Shown piece after piece: positions 43,367 through 52,763 of a DNA stretch of 64,000 nucleotides (the stretch's first letter is position 1; every line of letters starts with the position of its first letter). The DNA is taken from contig NZ_DS999411.1 in the NCBI RefSeq assembly GCF_000158175.1, positions 3,124,749 through 3,188,748 on the forward strand, given 5' to 3'. The notes under the pieces were generated by a model. It worked only from the letters and a program-made list of their open reading frames with translations, did no database searches and was not told the DNA's origin. This DNA comes from Luminiphilus syltensis NOR5-1B. GTDB taxonomy: Bacteria > Pseudomonadota > Gammaproteobacteria > Pseudomonadales > Halieaceae. The position numbers and the translations under genes were made by a program.

Positions 43367-44534
43367 TTTGGCACCGGCAGAGGCCAATGAAAAATCGCTC
43401 GAATTGCTGCGCAGTTACTTCCCTATTTTGGCTGAGCAGTGTTACTTCAACGCCTGCTCTTATGGCCCCTTATCCCTGCAGGTAGAGGCCGCGCTCAATG
43501 AGTACATGACCATTCGCCACGAGCAGGGTGCACGGTGGGACATCTATGTGGAGAAAGCCGAATCTACCCGGACGCTCCTCGCAGACCTGCTGTGCTGTCC
43601 CGCCGATGACGTATCGATTTCAACCTCGGTGAGTCAATCGCTAAATACACTGCTCTCAGCATTCGATTTCAGTGCCGGTCGCAACGGTATCGTGACCACC
43701 GACTTTGACTTCCCGACCACGGCACAGATTCTGCTGGCCCAGGAGGCCCGGGGCGCAAAAGTGAAGCGCGTAGCGGTTGATGACACGGGCACCGCGCTAC
43801 AACTGCACCAGTTTGATGAGTTGATCGACGACAATACGCTGATGGTTCAGGTGCCACTGGTCTGTTATCGCAACGGCGTATGGACCGATATCGATCCCAT
43901 CGTAAAACTCGCGCATTCCCGCGGTGCTTTGGTATTGATTGATGCCTATCAGGGTATCGGTACCCGCCGCTTCGATGTAACCGCCTCCGGCGCCGACTTC
44001 CTGGTCGGGGGTTGCACCAAGTACCTGCTTGCGGGTGCGGGCACCGGATTCATGTACGTCAGGGATTCGATGACTAATGGTATCCAACCCGTTGCCACCG
44101 GCTGGTTCGCCCAGGCCAACCCCTACGCCATGGACATCTACCACAACGAACCTCACCCCACCGCCCGACGCTTTGAGGCGGGTACGCCGAATGCGGTCGG
44201 CCTGTTCGCCGCAGAGGCGGGTTTGAAACTACTGCTGGAGGTCGGTATGGAGACCGTGGAGCGCAATATCGCTGCGGTAAACTACGGCATCAAGGAAATG
44301 GTTTATCGCAACGGATGGGATCTGGTGACACCCCGGGATCGCCACGGGGCCATGCTGGCGATTCGGTCAACCGATGCCCCGGCGCTGGTTCAACGACTCG
44401 CGGGCCGCAAGGTCATTCTCACCGAGCGGGATAACAACATTCGTGTCGCGCCCCACTTCTATAACAGCACCGACGATGTTACAGCCCTGGAAGCGGCGTT
44501 AAAGGCCGAAGCCGAACTGCTACCCACAGTTTGA
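43347..44534 (+). CDS. Class V aminotransferase / cysteine-desulfurase-like PLP enzyme
   Basis: A 395-residue fold-type I PLP enzyme. The PLP Lys is in DFLVGGCTKYLLAGAGTGFMYVRD (~residue 227), IDAYQGIGTRRFD is the Asp motif, and the C-terminal GTPNAVGLFAAEAG resembles aminotransferases of class V and kynureninases. The catalytic-loop Cys of true cysteine desulfurases is not evident. The start lies 20 bp inside the transporter gene, so translation is coupled. Likely acts on the imported amino acid; kynureninase-like or serine-type transamination are alternatives. Confidence 0.86.
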   Translation: MTPSQADLAPAEANEKSLELLRSYFPILAEQCYFNACSYGPLSLQVEAALNEYMTIRHEQGARWDIYVEKAESTRTLLADLLCCPADDVSISTSVSQSLNTLLSAFDFSAGRNGIVTTDFDFPTTAQILLAQEARGAKVKRVAVDDTGTALQLHQFDELIDDNTLMVQVPLVCYRNGVWTDIDPIVKLAHSRGALVLIDAYQGIGTRRFDVTASGADFLVGGCTKYLLAGAGTGFMYVRDSMTNGIQPVATGWFAQANPYAMDIYHNEPHPTARRFEAGTPNAVGLFAAEAGLKLLLEVGMETVERNIAAVNYGIKEMVYRNGWDLVTPRDRHGAMLAIRSTDAPALVQRLAGRKVILTERDNNIRVAPHFYNSTDDVTALEAALKAEAELLPTV

Positions 44535-44579
44535 CCCCACCGGCCGTTCTTCCCTGCGGTGGGTACGAGAGGTGCAACC

Positions 44580-45254
44580 GTGAGTGATTCAGCGACGCTT
44601 TACATCGGCAATCGTAATTACTCCAGCTGGTCGATGCGGGCATGGTTGGCACTGCGTTTCATGGAGTACCCCTTCAGTAGCGTTCGCATCCCCCTCGATA
44701 CGCCCGAATTTGATGCGCGTATCGGCGACATTTCAGCAGCGCGCCGGGTTCCCGTATTGGTGGTGGGTGGGCAAACCATCTGGGATTCCCTCGCCATCTG
44801 CGAGACCGTGGCTGAGAGCGCCCGAACCGGAGCCTGGCCTGCAGATCCCGCGCTTCGCGCCCATGCCCGCAGCGCGGTGGCGGAGATGCACTCGGGCTTT
44901 GCCTCACTGCGGGCGGCAATGCCGATGAATATTCGGGCACAGCGCAAGATCGCGCCCGAACCCGACATCGCGAGCGCCATCGAGTCGGATATCGATCGAG
45001 TCTTTGCGCTATGGAGCGAGGCACTGGCACTCTGTGGCGACGATAACGGCTGGCTTTACGGTGAAAAATCGATCGCTGATGCGTTTTTTGCGCCCATCGT
45101 ATTTCGCTTTTTAACCTACGGAGTCGATATTTCCCGTCGGCATCAGCCATGGGTCCACCAGTTATTAAGCAATCCTGATGTTAAATCGTGGGTTGACGAA
45201 GCGCGCCTGGAGACCGAAGTCGTCGATGCCGACGAAGCGGGTATAGAAGCTTGA
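44580..45254 (+). CDS. Glutathione S-transferase family protein, second
   Basis: A 224-residue GST-like protein. The N-terminal domain has TLYIGNRNYSSWSMRAWLALRFM (a Ser/Tyr-rich glutathione site) and AARRVPVLVVGGQTIWDSLAICETV. A helical C-terminal half follows (NGWLYGEKSIADAFFAPIVFRFLTYG). The start is a GTG at 44580 with GAGAGG seven bases upstream; an earlier GTG at 44559 lacks a site. It lies 45 bp after the class V aminotransferase gene and may belong to the same unit. Confidence 0.85.
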   Translation: MSDSATLYIGNRNYSSWSMRAWLALRFMEYPFSSVRIPLDTPEFDARIGDISAARRVPVLVVGGQTIWDSLAICETVAESARTGAWPADPALRAHARSAVAEMHSGFASLRAAMPMNIRAQRKIAPEPDIASAIESDIDRVFALWSEALALCGDDNGWLYGEKSIADAFFAPIVFRFLTYGVDISRRHQPWVHQLLSNPDVKSWVDEARLETEVVDADEAGIEA

Positions 45255-45348
45255 ATACAGATTTCGAACTATGCGAAATTTTCAGAACATCTAGATCTTT
45301 AGTCTCGACCTGCGCCTTCATTTCCCCTCGGGACAATCAAGCGCCGAC

Positions 45349-46536
45349 ATGCCGTTAATGGGCTTCTGTCTTTCGAACAGCTCACAGCGGCTATTTCGGA
45401 CGGTCCGGACTCTTTTTTTATCGCCGATCCTGCTGCTGTTGCTCAGTAGCTGCGCCAGTAATCCCGAGCAGGCGATCAGCGCCGTACTCAGCGGCGATCC
45501 CGAGCGTATCGCCCGTGAAATCATTGAGGTCGAGTTGGAGGGAGCGGGACTGCCCTCGGATTTCGAAAACCTGCCTGAACTGGTTCGAGTGGCCACGACC
45601 ATCCTGCGGGATATCTGGGGTGAACGGGAACCCGAGATCGCCTCGGAACATCGCTATGTCAAATACAGCAATGCCTATGAAGCGAGGGCCATCATCGACT
45701 TTGACGAAGGCTGGCTGCAGGTCGAAACCGTCGCTGAAGAGCAGCCGCTTGGCAAACTTCGCGACGCCATGGTCAGTACTTTACTCACCAGTCGAGACAT
45801 GCGGGTCGAGGATATTTTCACCGATGCGGAGCCGGATACCGACGGGGAACCCTTTTTACTCGGGCAGGTACTCGATCACGATGGTGAAGCCATTCGCTGG
45901 CGCTGGCGTGCCGAACGTTATGCCGACTACCTGATCGCCAACGAGCTTCGTCGCCTGCAGCAAAATGGTCGATCGCTGCACCTGCTTCGTGTTTCACTGG
46001 TGGATAACCACCTACAGTTACGGGAACTCGAGTACGCCGATCAGGTTATCGCGGCATCGCGGCAGTACGGCATATCGCCCACCCTGATCTACGCCGTCAT
46101 AGAAGTCGAAAGTGCCTTCAACCCCTACGCCGTAAGCCCCGCCAATGCCTTTGGCCTGATGCAGGTGGTTCCCGCTACCGCCGGTCGCGACGTCTTCGAA
46201 CGCATTAAAAAACAACCGGGTGAACCTACCCGTCAGCAATTGTTTGAGCCACCCTTTAACATTGATATTGGCAGCGCCTACCTGCATCTGCTCGATGATG
46301 TTTACCTGTCCCGTATCCGCGATCACGAGAGTCGACACTTCGCGACCATCGCCGCCTATAACGGCGGTGCCGGCGGCGCACTGCGTACCTTCGACAGCGA
46401 TAAGAATCGAGCCGTCGAACGTATCAATCGACTCACCGCTGACCAGGTCTACGATCAGTTGGTAACGCGCCATCCCTTCGCGGAGACCCGCAACTACCTG
46501 AAGAAAGTGCGTGCAGCAGAACAACGGTACCGCTAA
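45349..46536 (+). CDS. mltC: Membrane-bound lytic murein transglycosylase MltC
   Basis: A 395-residue lipoprotein that cleaves peptidoglycan with 1,6-anhydro product formation. The lipobox LLLLSSCAS is at ~residue 35. An N-terminal DUF3393 part (~45-180) is followed by the SLT domain (~220-370) with the catalytic Glu in IYAVIEVESAFNPYAVSPANAFGLMQVVPATAG and AYNGGAGGALRTF. The length and order match MltC. The start at 45349 (or Met4) has a weak ribosome site. It is unrelated to the catabolic genes around it. Confidence 0.92.
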   Translation: MPLMGFCLSNSSQRLFRTVRTLFLSPILLLLLSSCASNPEQAISAVLSGDPERIAREIIEVELEGAGLPSDFENLPELVRVATTILRDIWGEREPEIASEHRYVKYSNAYEARAIIDFDEGWLQVETVAEEQPLGKLRDAMVSTLLTSRDMRVEDIFTDAEPDTDGEPFLLGQVLDHDGEAIRWRWRAERYADYLIANELRRLQQNGRSLHLLRVSLVDNHLQLRELEYADQVIAASRQYGISPTLIYAVIEVESAFNPYAVSPANAFGLMQVVPATAGRDVFERIKKQPGEPTRQQLFEPPFNIDIGSAYLHLLDDVYLSRIRDHESRHFATIAAYNGGAGGALRTFDSDKNRAVERINRLTADQVYDQLVTRHPFAETRNYLKKVRAAEQRYR

Positions 46537-46647
46537 TCGGTAACCGTCGCGTATCGATTTTTACAGTCATACCCCAGCCGCATTGCCTTGCTTTACCGAT
46601 GCGAGGGGTCGAAAATCACAAGGACTAATAAGAAGGAATAAAGCGCC

Positions 46648-48612
46648 ATGCCAAAACAGTTATGTGTTGGTTTTTTGTTCTCCTGCGCCATTATCAGCGC
46701 CGCCTCTGCGGTTGCCCAGGACACCGCGCATACCTTGTCGGAATGGTCTGACTGGGGGGCGACACCCGGTGGTACCCGGTATGTCAGTTCCGACGAGATC
46801 ACACCTGAGAACGTAGAGCAGCTGACGGTCGCCTGGCGCTACAGCACCGGGGAGTTACAACGCCGCTCCAGCGAGATGTTGCAAAACAGCTCCTCTGAAA
46901 CCACACCGATACTCGCGGCCGGATCGATTATTACCTGCACCCCGTTTGGACGGGTTATCGCACTCGACCCGCTCACGGGTGCGGAACGCTGGGCCTTTGA
47001 CCCGAAGATTGATGCCACCTTCGAGCTACCCAATCAATACGTCTGTCGTGGAGTGTCTCAGTGGATCGACCAAGAAGCCCCCAGCGAGTCCGCCTGTGCC
47101 CATCGCATTGTCTATGCCACCGTCGATCTTCGACTGATTGCTATTGACGCGCACACCGGCGCCGCCTGCGAGAGCTTTGGCAATGGCGGCCAGGTCGCAA
47201 TCGATGTGCCTAACCAACAACACAACGGTGAGGTCAAACTGGCCTCTCCACCTACGGTCACCAACAATGTTATCGCCGTCGGCTCGATGATCCTCGACAA
47301 CGTTCGAGCCAATGCGCCGCGTGGCGTTGTGTACGGCTTTGATGCCCGCACCGGACAACCCGCCTGGACCTTTGATCCGATTCCTCAGGACTCCGGACCG
47401 ACCGACAGCGATTGGCTGGAAGGTAGCCGTCACCGTACCGGTGCGGCCAATATGTGGTCGGTGATGTCATCGGATGAGGCGCTTGATCTACTGTTCATAC
47501 CCACCTCCAGCCCCGCACCCGATTACTATGGCGGTGAACGACCCGGTGACAACCGTTATGGCAATTCTCTGGTCGCACTCAAGGCGAGTACCGGTGAGGT
47601 CGTCTGGTCCTTCCAACTGGTTCACCACGACGTCTGGGACTACGATACACCCGCACAGCCCACGCTAATGACTATTGATAAAAACGGCATGGCGATTCCC
47701 GCTGTCGTCCAGACCACCAAACACGGTTTCATCTTTGTGTTTGATCGGCGCACCGGCGAACCCCTCTTTCCCATTGAAGAGCGATCGGTGCCTCAAAACG
47801 GTGTCCCCGGTGAGCAGTTGTCCAAAACCCAGCCCATACCCACGCTCCCCGAACCCTTGTTCCACACCAACTTGACGCCCGATGACGCCTGGGGTTTTAC
47901 CTTCTGGGATCGCGGTGCCTGTCGTGATCTGATCGAGAAATACCGTTTCGATGGCTTATTCACCCCGGCAAGTATTGAGGGCAGCATCCATTACCCCAGC
48001 GCTGCCGGCGGTGCGAATTGGGGGGGTGCAGCCATCGATCCGGCCACCCAGTCGCTGTTCGTCAACTCGAGCCGCGTCGCGTCGGTAATCACCTTAATTC
48101 CCGACGATGGCACTGCCGGTGATTCGGTAGCACTCAGCGGTGGTGTCGATATCTCACCGATGAAAGGTACGCCCTACGCGGCCAAGCGGGAGTTCCTGTT
48201 ATCGCCGTGGGGTGCACCCTGCACTCCTCCACCCTGGGGAGGTTTATCGGCTTACGATCTCAAGACCGGCAAGAAACGCTGGGATGTGCCATTAGGGAGC
48301 ATCAATCATGTAGTGCCGGTTCCCTTACCCTTTGACTGGAACCTGGGCACACCCAACATTGGTGGCCCGGCGGCAACCGCCGGTGGCGTGCTGTTTATCG
48401 CCGCCACCATGGATCAGTACCTGCGCGCCTTCGACATGAAGACCGGCGAAGAACTCTGGAAAGACAAGCTTCCCGGGGGAAGCCAGACCACGCCCATGAC
48501 GTACTCGGTCGACGGTAAGCAGTATGTGGTTATCGTCACCGGCCAGCACCTGTGGTTCCAGACCGACGCCAGTGACACCATCGTCGCCTACGCATTGCCC
48601 GACGGCGAGTAA
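46648..48612 (+). CDS. PQQ-dependent dehydrogenase, soluble glucose-dehydrogenase-family type
   Basis: A 654-residue periplasmic quinoprotein with an N-terminal signal peptide (cleavage near AVA-QDT) in place of the membrane helices of E. coli Gcd. The eight-bladed propeller has blade motifs such as GRVIALDPLTGAERWAFDP, GVVYGFDARTGQPAWTFD and YLRAFDMKTGEELWKDKLPGG. The active-site block is FQLVHHDVWDYDTPAQPTLM, with the catalytic Asp, and GGANWGGAAIDP. Substrate could be an aldose or other polyol. AAGGAA precedes the ATG. No PQQ biosynthesis genes are in the window. The NTF2-like gene follows after 143 bp. Confidence 0.92.
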   Translation: MPKQLCVGFLFSCAIISAASAVAQDTAHTLSEWSDWGATPGGTRYVSSDEITPENVEQLTVAWRYSTGELQRRSSEMLQNSSSETTPILAAGSIITCTPFGRVIALDPLTGAERWAFDPKIDATFELPNQYVCRGVSQWIDQEAPSESACAHRIVYATVDLRLIAIDAHTGAACESFGNGGQVAIDVPNQQHNGEVKLASPPTVTNNVIAVGSMILDNVRANAPRGVVYGFDARTGQPAWTFDPIPQDSGPTDSDWLEGSRHRTGAANMWSVMSSDEALDLLFIPTSSPAPDYYGGERPGDNRYGNSLVALKASTGEVVWSFQLVHHDVWDYDTPAQPTLMTIDKNGMAIPAVVQTTKHGFIFVFDRRTGEPLFPIEERSVPQNGVPGEQLSKTQPIPTLPEPLFHTNLTPDDAWGFTFWDRGACRDLIEKYRFDGLFTPASIEGSIHYPSAAGGANWGGAAIDPATQSLFVNSSRVASVITLIPDDGTAGDSVALSGGVDISPMKGTPYAAKREFLLSPWGAPCTPPPWGGLSAYDLKTGKKRWDVPLGSINHVVPVPLPFDWNLGTPNIGGPAATAGGVLFIAATMDQYLRAFDMKTGEELWKDKLPGGSQTTPMTYSVDGKQYVVIVTGQHLWFQTDASDTIVAYALPDGE

Positions 48613-48755
48613 TGGCCCGATGACACTGCGCAGCGACAGCGCGCCGACCGCGACGGCTTGCCGATATTTTTTTGCGGTGCTCCTGCATCGAAAGCGCGTG
48701 CGAACCTTGTGATGCTGCCATTTTTGTACGCAATGACTACCAAAGGGAAAAGACT

Positions 48756-49277
48756 ATGAGATTAATGACCACCGGTTCACTCCTCTTGCTCGCACTGACA
48801 CTGGGCAGCGTTGGGTCAATGGCTGACAGCCACAATGCCGATGAAGTCGATGAAGTCGCTGTGATTGAGGCGTTCTACGCCGATTACCGTGACGCGGTCG
48901 AGGCCAGCAGTATTCCTGGCTACCTCGATGCGCTCCATCCCGACGTCCGCCTTCTTCCCCCGGGCGCCAAGCCCATTGATGGGCGCGACCGGTACAGCAC
49001 ATTTCTGGGTCCGGTCTTTGAGATGGCCACCTATAAAATAGAGGTCATCAGCTATCCTGAAATCACCGTGGTCGGTGATATGGCCGTAGCGGATTATGAA
49101 TACATTATTCATCTGACGCTAAAAGACCCCGAGGTTGGCATTGAACAGGAGGGCGCCCTGACGGCACAAAAGACCCACTCCTACTATACCGACGTGCTAC
49201 TTAAAGAAGACGATGGAACCTGGGGTATCTGGCGCCACACGTGGACAACCATCTCCGCCACTTCGGAAGACGAATGA
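48756..49277 (+). CDS. Secreted NTF2/SnoaL-like (DUF4440-type) protein
   Basis: A 173-residue exported protein. The signal peptide is MRLMTTGSLLLLALTLGSVGSMA. The mature part is a cone-shaped alpha+beta fold of the NTF2/DUF4440 type: VIEAFYADYRDAVEASSIPGYLDALHPDVRLLPPGAKPIDGRD, then beta strands ending GTWGIWRHTWT. It may bind or hydrate a small molecule; the catalytic residues are not identifiable. AGGGAAAAG lies before the ATG at 48756. It follows the PQQ dehydrogenase and probably belongs to the same unit. Confidence 0.8.
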   Translation: MRLMTTGSLLLLALTLGSVGSMADSHNADEVDEVAVIEAFYADYRDAVEASSIPGYLDALHPDVRLLPPGAKPIDGRDRYSTFLGPVFEMATYKIEVISYPEITVVGDMAVADYEYIIHLTLKDPEVGIEQEGALTAQKTHSYYTDVLLKEDDGTWGIWRHTWTTISATSEDE

Positions 49278-49347
49278 ACACCATCGATGGCTTCCGTCGC
49301 CGGGTTCTTAGTTGTACTTGGCTAACAACGCCCAAGTTAATGCCAGA

Positions 49348-49899
49348 ATGGCGCTGAAATCGTCGGTTTTTCGCATCACTTTGCAAGTCGCCGATCTGGA
49401 CCGTCACGTGTATCAGGATTTTCCGCTGACGATTGCCAGGCACCCGTCCGAAACCGAAGCCCGTATGATGCTCCGTGTGCTCGCCTTTGCCCTTCATGCC
49501 GACGAGCGTCTGGAATTCGGCCGGGGCATCAGCACCGAGGATGATCCGGACCTGTCCGTGCAAACACTCGACGGGCAAATAGACACCTGGATCGCTCTCG
49601 GCGCGCCGGATCCCGAGAGACTGCGCAAGGCCTGCGGCCGGTCAGAGCACGTGGTGCTTTATGCGTATGGTGACAAGGCGTTACCGGTCTGGTGGCGCAA
49701 GAATGAACCCGTACTGAATCGACTCGATAAACTCCATATCGCCCAGATCAGTGATCAGGACATGCACGCTTTAGCCAGCGCCTGCCAAACGGGTATGGAG
49801 CTTCAGTGCACTATCAGTGAAGGCGAAGCGCTGCTTTCATGGAGTGATGGGTCAATGACGGTGGCTCCCACCGTCATCAAAAACACCGGAGATCAATAG
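49348..49899 (+). CDS. yaeQ: YaeQ family protein
   Basis: A 183-residue cytoplasmic protein. It matches E. coli YaeQ from its first residues MALKSSVFRITLQVADLDRH, with the shared LTIARHPSETEARMMLRVLAFALHADERL and IDTWIALG blocks, so I place the start at the ATG at 49348 rather than 49312. The fold resembles PD-(D/E)XK nucleases with Glu and Asp residues in the right region; the role in the cell is unknown. It is unrelated to the flanking catabolic genes and ends 2 bp from the convergent AhpD-like gene. Confidence 0.93.
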   Translation: MALKSSVFRITLQVADLDRHVYQDFPLTIARHPSETEARMMLRVLAFALHADERLEFGRGISTEDDPDLSVQTLDGQIDTWIALGAPDPERLRKACGRSEHVVLYAYGDKALPVWWRKNEPVLNRLDKLHIAQISDQDMHALASACQTGMELQCTISEGEALLSWSDGSMTVAPTVIKNTGDQ

Positions 49900-49901
49900 C
49901 C

Positions 49902-50810
49902 TCAGGCAAGTCCCGCTTCGGCAACCGGCCCCTCAAAAAGAGGCTGTCCCTGCTCATCAAAATTCAGCACGTGGATGCCTTCCCAGGGCGGCGCATCGAT
50001 ATGGGTGGCAACCAGCGCTTTTTGCTGACTCCATTTGACGACGTCAAAACAGAGCTCGGCAATTTGGCCGGGAGAAAAATGCTGCTGCACTTCCGCCGCT
50101 AACGCAGCATCGGCATCCGATGGGGTCATAATTAACGTGTCGACAAGATGAAGCGCGGCGACTACGGAGTCACTGAAGCCACCCTGCTCGTAGCGCGAGA
50201 CCTTTTCCGCCATCGATTCCTCAAAACCATTCTGCAGGGCGCTACGCTGACGCAGCGAGCCACACATACGGCAGTGGTGGATCTGCGCACAACGCAGCCG
50301 CACCAGTTCGCCGGTGAGTGCGTCGATTTCATCGGCAAGCACCGCTGTAGCCGCGAAATCCGCGATCACTTTGCCAGTCACCGACTCCTGATCACCGGTA
50401 GGCGCTTCCGCAGAGGCAGTAGTCTGCCCGGCGTCAGCGTTCTCTGCATGGGGTATGACAACAGGTACCACCTGCTCTAGGCGCAGGGCCATATCGATCA
50501 AATAAAGTGAGTTCACCAGGGCGGTTATCGCCGCGGGCTCCAGGTATCGGCCCAGTGACTCGATCTGCTGCTCGCTGATGCCATCAACGGAGACCGCGAA
50601 CTGATCGGCCAGCTGGCAGGCCGCCAACTCCAGAGCGCCCGCTTCTGTGGGTGGTGCCCACACCCTGCGCTGCTGCGCCGCCTTGAGCTGCGCCCGGCAC
50701 AGCTCCAATAGCGACTGATCAACCATAGGGAGCACAGTATCCATCGCGCGCTGATAGGCATTGGCCGTTTCCGGCTGGAGCGTGTAAAGCATTTGAGGCA
50801 GCTGAATCAT
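49902..50810 (-). CDS. Carboxymuconolactone decarboxylase / AhpD-like protein
   Basis: A 302-residue helical protein of the CMD/AhpD superfamily. The conserved helix holds CAQIHHCRMCGSLRQRSALQNG (~residues 180-200): the CxxC pair is present but the following His of AhpD-type peroxidases (CxxCxxxH) is replaced by Arg. The rest is helical, with AELCFDVVKWSQQKALVATHIDAPPWEG. It may be a disulphide reductase-like protein or a non-catalytic relative. GGGAGAG precedes the ATG. It is the last gene of the minus-strand block, 59 bp after the quinohaemoprotein. Confidence 0.78.
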   Translation of the reverse strand: MIQLPQMLYTLQPETANAYQRAMDTVLPMVDQSLLELCRAQLKAAQQRRVWAPPTEAGALELAACQLADQFAVSVDGISEQQIESLGRYLEPAAITALVNSLYLIDMALRLEQVVPVVIPHAENADAGQTTASAEAPTGDQESVTGKVIADFAATAVLADEIDALTGELVRLRCAQIHHCRMCGSLRQRSALQNGFEESMAEKVSRYEQGGFSDSVVAALHLVDTLIMTPSDADAALAAEVQQHFSPGQIAELCFDVVKWSQQKALVATHIDAPPWEGIHVLNFDEQGQPLFEGPVAEAGLA

Positions 50811-50869
50811 GGGGTGCTCTCCCTGTTATACGAATAATTGGTTCGTTGCGGAACCCAGTGTTTACGGGT

Positions 50870-52750
50870 TCAGTCGCCGCCCGGAGTAAACACCAATAAG
50901 GCGTTACCCGGCATCCGACCACCGAACAAATAACCGCTGTTAATCAGTAAGTGGCCATCGGTAACGACCGGGCCGTCCGACTCGATTGACCCACCGCGAG
51001 CGACAGCGCCGTTGACGGCTTCAAATTCCCGATTGGTCTCAAACGACCACACTACCTTACCACTTTCGGCCGCATAGGCCTTGAGGACCCCATCAAAGCC
51101 ACCTGCGAAAACCACACCGGGAATGGCGGTGGGTGCCGCGGATAGGCCCGGGTCACAGGCCGGCAGCTGACTGTCGTCACAATGCTCACCCGCGGGCGTA
51201 AACCAGACTGTCTCACCATTGACTGGATTCAGGGCATACAACCCCGGCTTGGGTTCACCCTTAAACTTACCGATAAAGTTTGTGTCGGCATTGGTCGCAA
51301 ACAGTCGCTCGCCATCGCTGGCCATACCCCAGTGTACGCCGCCGGCAAAACCACCCCGGCCAATTCGGGTCTTCCACACCAGCTCACCCTTGTTCTCGGG
51401 GTCTATGGCGTAAACCATGCCCGACTTCTGGCCAACCAGAATCAGATCCCGCCCTTCGGGCCCTTTCCAGAGTACCGGTGAGGCGCCAATATCGAGGTCG
51501 GGGCCATCCTCCTCGGGGCAATTGTCGCGCATGCCTGGGAGATTACAGGCCATGTTCCAGGCATCCCCAGCCAGAGCCTGAAACGACCAGACGATATTCC
51601 CGGTATCGAGATCGATTGCTATCACCGAGTCGCTGTTGCCGTGGGCTGGCGAGGTATAGGACTCTCCGGTGCCCACGTACAAGAGACCTCGTTCCTCATC
51701 GATGGTGGGACTGTTCCAAACCGGTGCTCCGGAGGGCGCGAGAATGGGCAAACCGCGCTTGTTGGTTTTTCCCGTCGGGCTCGGCGCTTCCGGAATAACG
51801 TGCGTCCTCCAGAGCTCCTCGCCCGTCTCCGCGTCTAGTGATATGACATTGCCACGAAAGGTGCAGCAGGTGTAACCCGGGTCAGCGGCGCTGGCCCACT
51901 CTGATGAGGATAGGGGTACAAACAAGCGCCCATCAAAGTACCGCGGCGACCCGGTGATGGTACCCACCGGGTGATCCCGAACCGCTGATCGCCAAAGCTG
52001 CTCACCCGTTTCAGCATCGAGTTTGTAGACGTTACCCTCGAAATCACCGAAGTAGGCGGCGGCGTTATCGCCTTCCATCACGAGGGTAATGGCAGAGCGC
52101 ACTTCTGCATCCGCTGTAAAGGTCCATCTTGCGCAGCCGGTCATCAAATCCAGCGCGTAAACCGCACCCGGTTGCGACCCAACAAATACGGTCTGGTTTG
52201 CCACCGTAGGCTGCGAACGGGCGCGGGTTGCTCCCGGGTAGGCAAACGCCCATTTCAACTCGAGATCGGAGACGTCATCGGCGGAAAACCCGGCTATGGT
52301 TTCGGGGACGTAGCGTGTGCTCTCAAGACTCATACCCCAGCCGGTCAAGGCCGGAGCGGCAAACGGCGACGGTGCTACTTGATCAGTCCCACACAGTGCA
52401 ACCGACGCATCGTTCGCCGCACCCAGCTGTTGTCCCGAGAGGTGCTCCGCCAATGCAATACGCTCGTCAGGCGATAATGCGGATCCCTGAGCCCGCATCG
52501 CGCCGTCGGTCAGCGCGGTGTGGATTGCGGAAGCGCCCAACATCTCAAAATTGATGCGATGGGGGGCTTTGGGTACACCGCCATCATGGCAATGGGAGCA
52601 GTGCTGCTGATACAAGGCTTCAGGCTCCCCCGCTCGGTCTCCCGACGGTCCTGCGGCCCCAGCGGAGAGACTTAGCAACACGCCCAAAAGACCGCAAAGC
52701 CCCGGAAGAACCTGCCGCCCAAATTTTAACCCGTCGCTTGATCGTGACAT
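50870..52750 (-). CDS. Quinohaemoprotein, polyvinyl-alcohol-dehydrogenase-like (cytochrome c plus PQQ propeller)
   Basis: A 626-residue periplasmic enzyme. The signal peptide is LPGLCGLLGVLLSLSAGAAG. A cytochrome-c domain with CSHCH (~50-54) and a Met-containing segment (GAMRAQGSALSPDERIALAEHLSG) follows. The remaining ~480 residues form a PQQ propeller with repeats such as VYALDLMTGCARW, VYKLDAETGEQLWRS and LYALNPVNGETVWF. The domain order, haem first, matches polyvinyl alcohol dehydrogenases, which oxidise secondary alcohols. The ATG at 52750 is chosen with AAGGGG upstream. It lies 14 bp downstream of E2, so the alcohol is probably the precursor of the ketone handled by that complex. Confidence 0.85.
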   Translation of the reverse strand: MSRSSDGLKFGRQVLPGLCGLLGVLLSLSAGAAGPSGDRAGEPEALYQQHCSHCHDGGVPKAPHRINFEMLGASAIHTALTDGAMRAQGSALSPDERIALAEHLSGQQLGAANDASVALCGTDQVAPSPFAAPALTGWGMSLESTRYVPETIAGFSADDVSDLELKWAFAYPGATRARSQPTVANQTVFVGSQPGAVYALDLMTGCARWTFTADAEVRSAITLVMEGDNAAAYFGDFEGNVYKLDAETGEQLWRSAVRDHPVGTITGSPRYFDGRLFVPLSSSEWASAADPGYTCCTFRGNVISLDAETGEELWRTHVIPEAPSPTGKTNKRGLPILAPSGAPVWNSPTIDEERGLLYVGTGESYTSPAHGNSDSVIAIDLDTGNIVWSFQALAGDAWNMACNLPGMRDNCPEEDGPDLDIGASPVLWKGPEGRDLILVGQKSGMVYAIDPENKGELVWKTRIGRGGFAGGVHWGMASDGERLFATNADTNFIGKFKGEPKPGLYALNPVNGETVWFTPAGEHCDDSQLPACDPGLSAAPTAIPGVVFAGGFDGVLKAYAAESGKVVWSFETNREFEAVNGAVARGGSIESDGPVVTDGHLLINSGYLFGGRMPGNALLVFTPGGD

Positions 52751-52763
52751 TGTGAACAACCCC

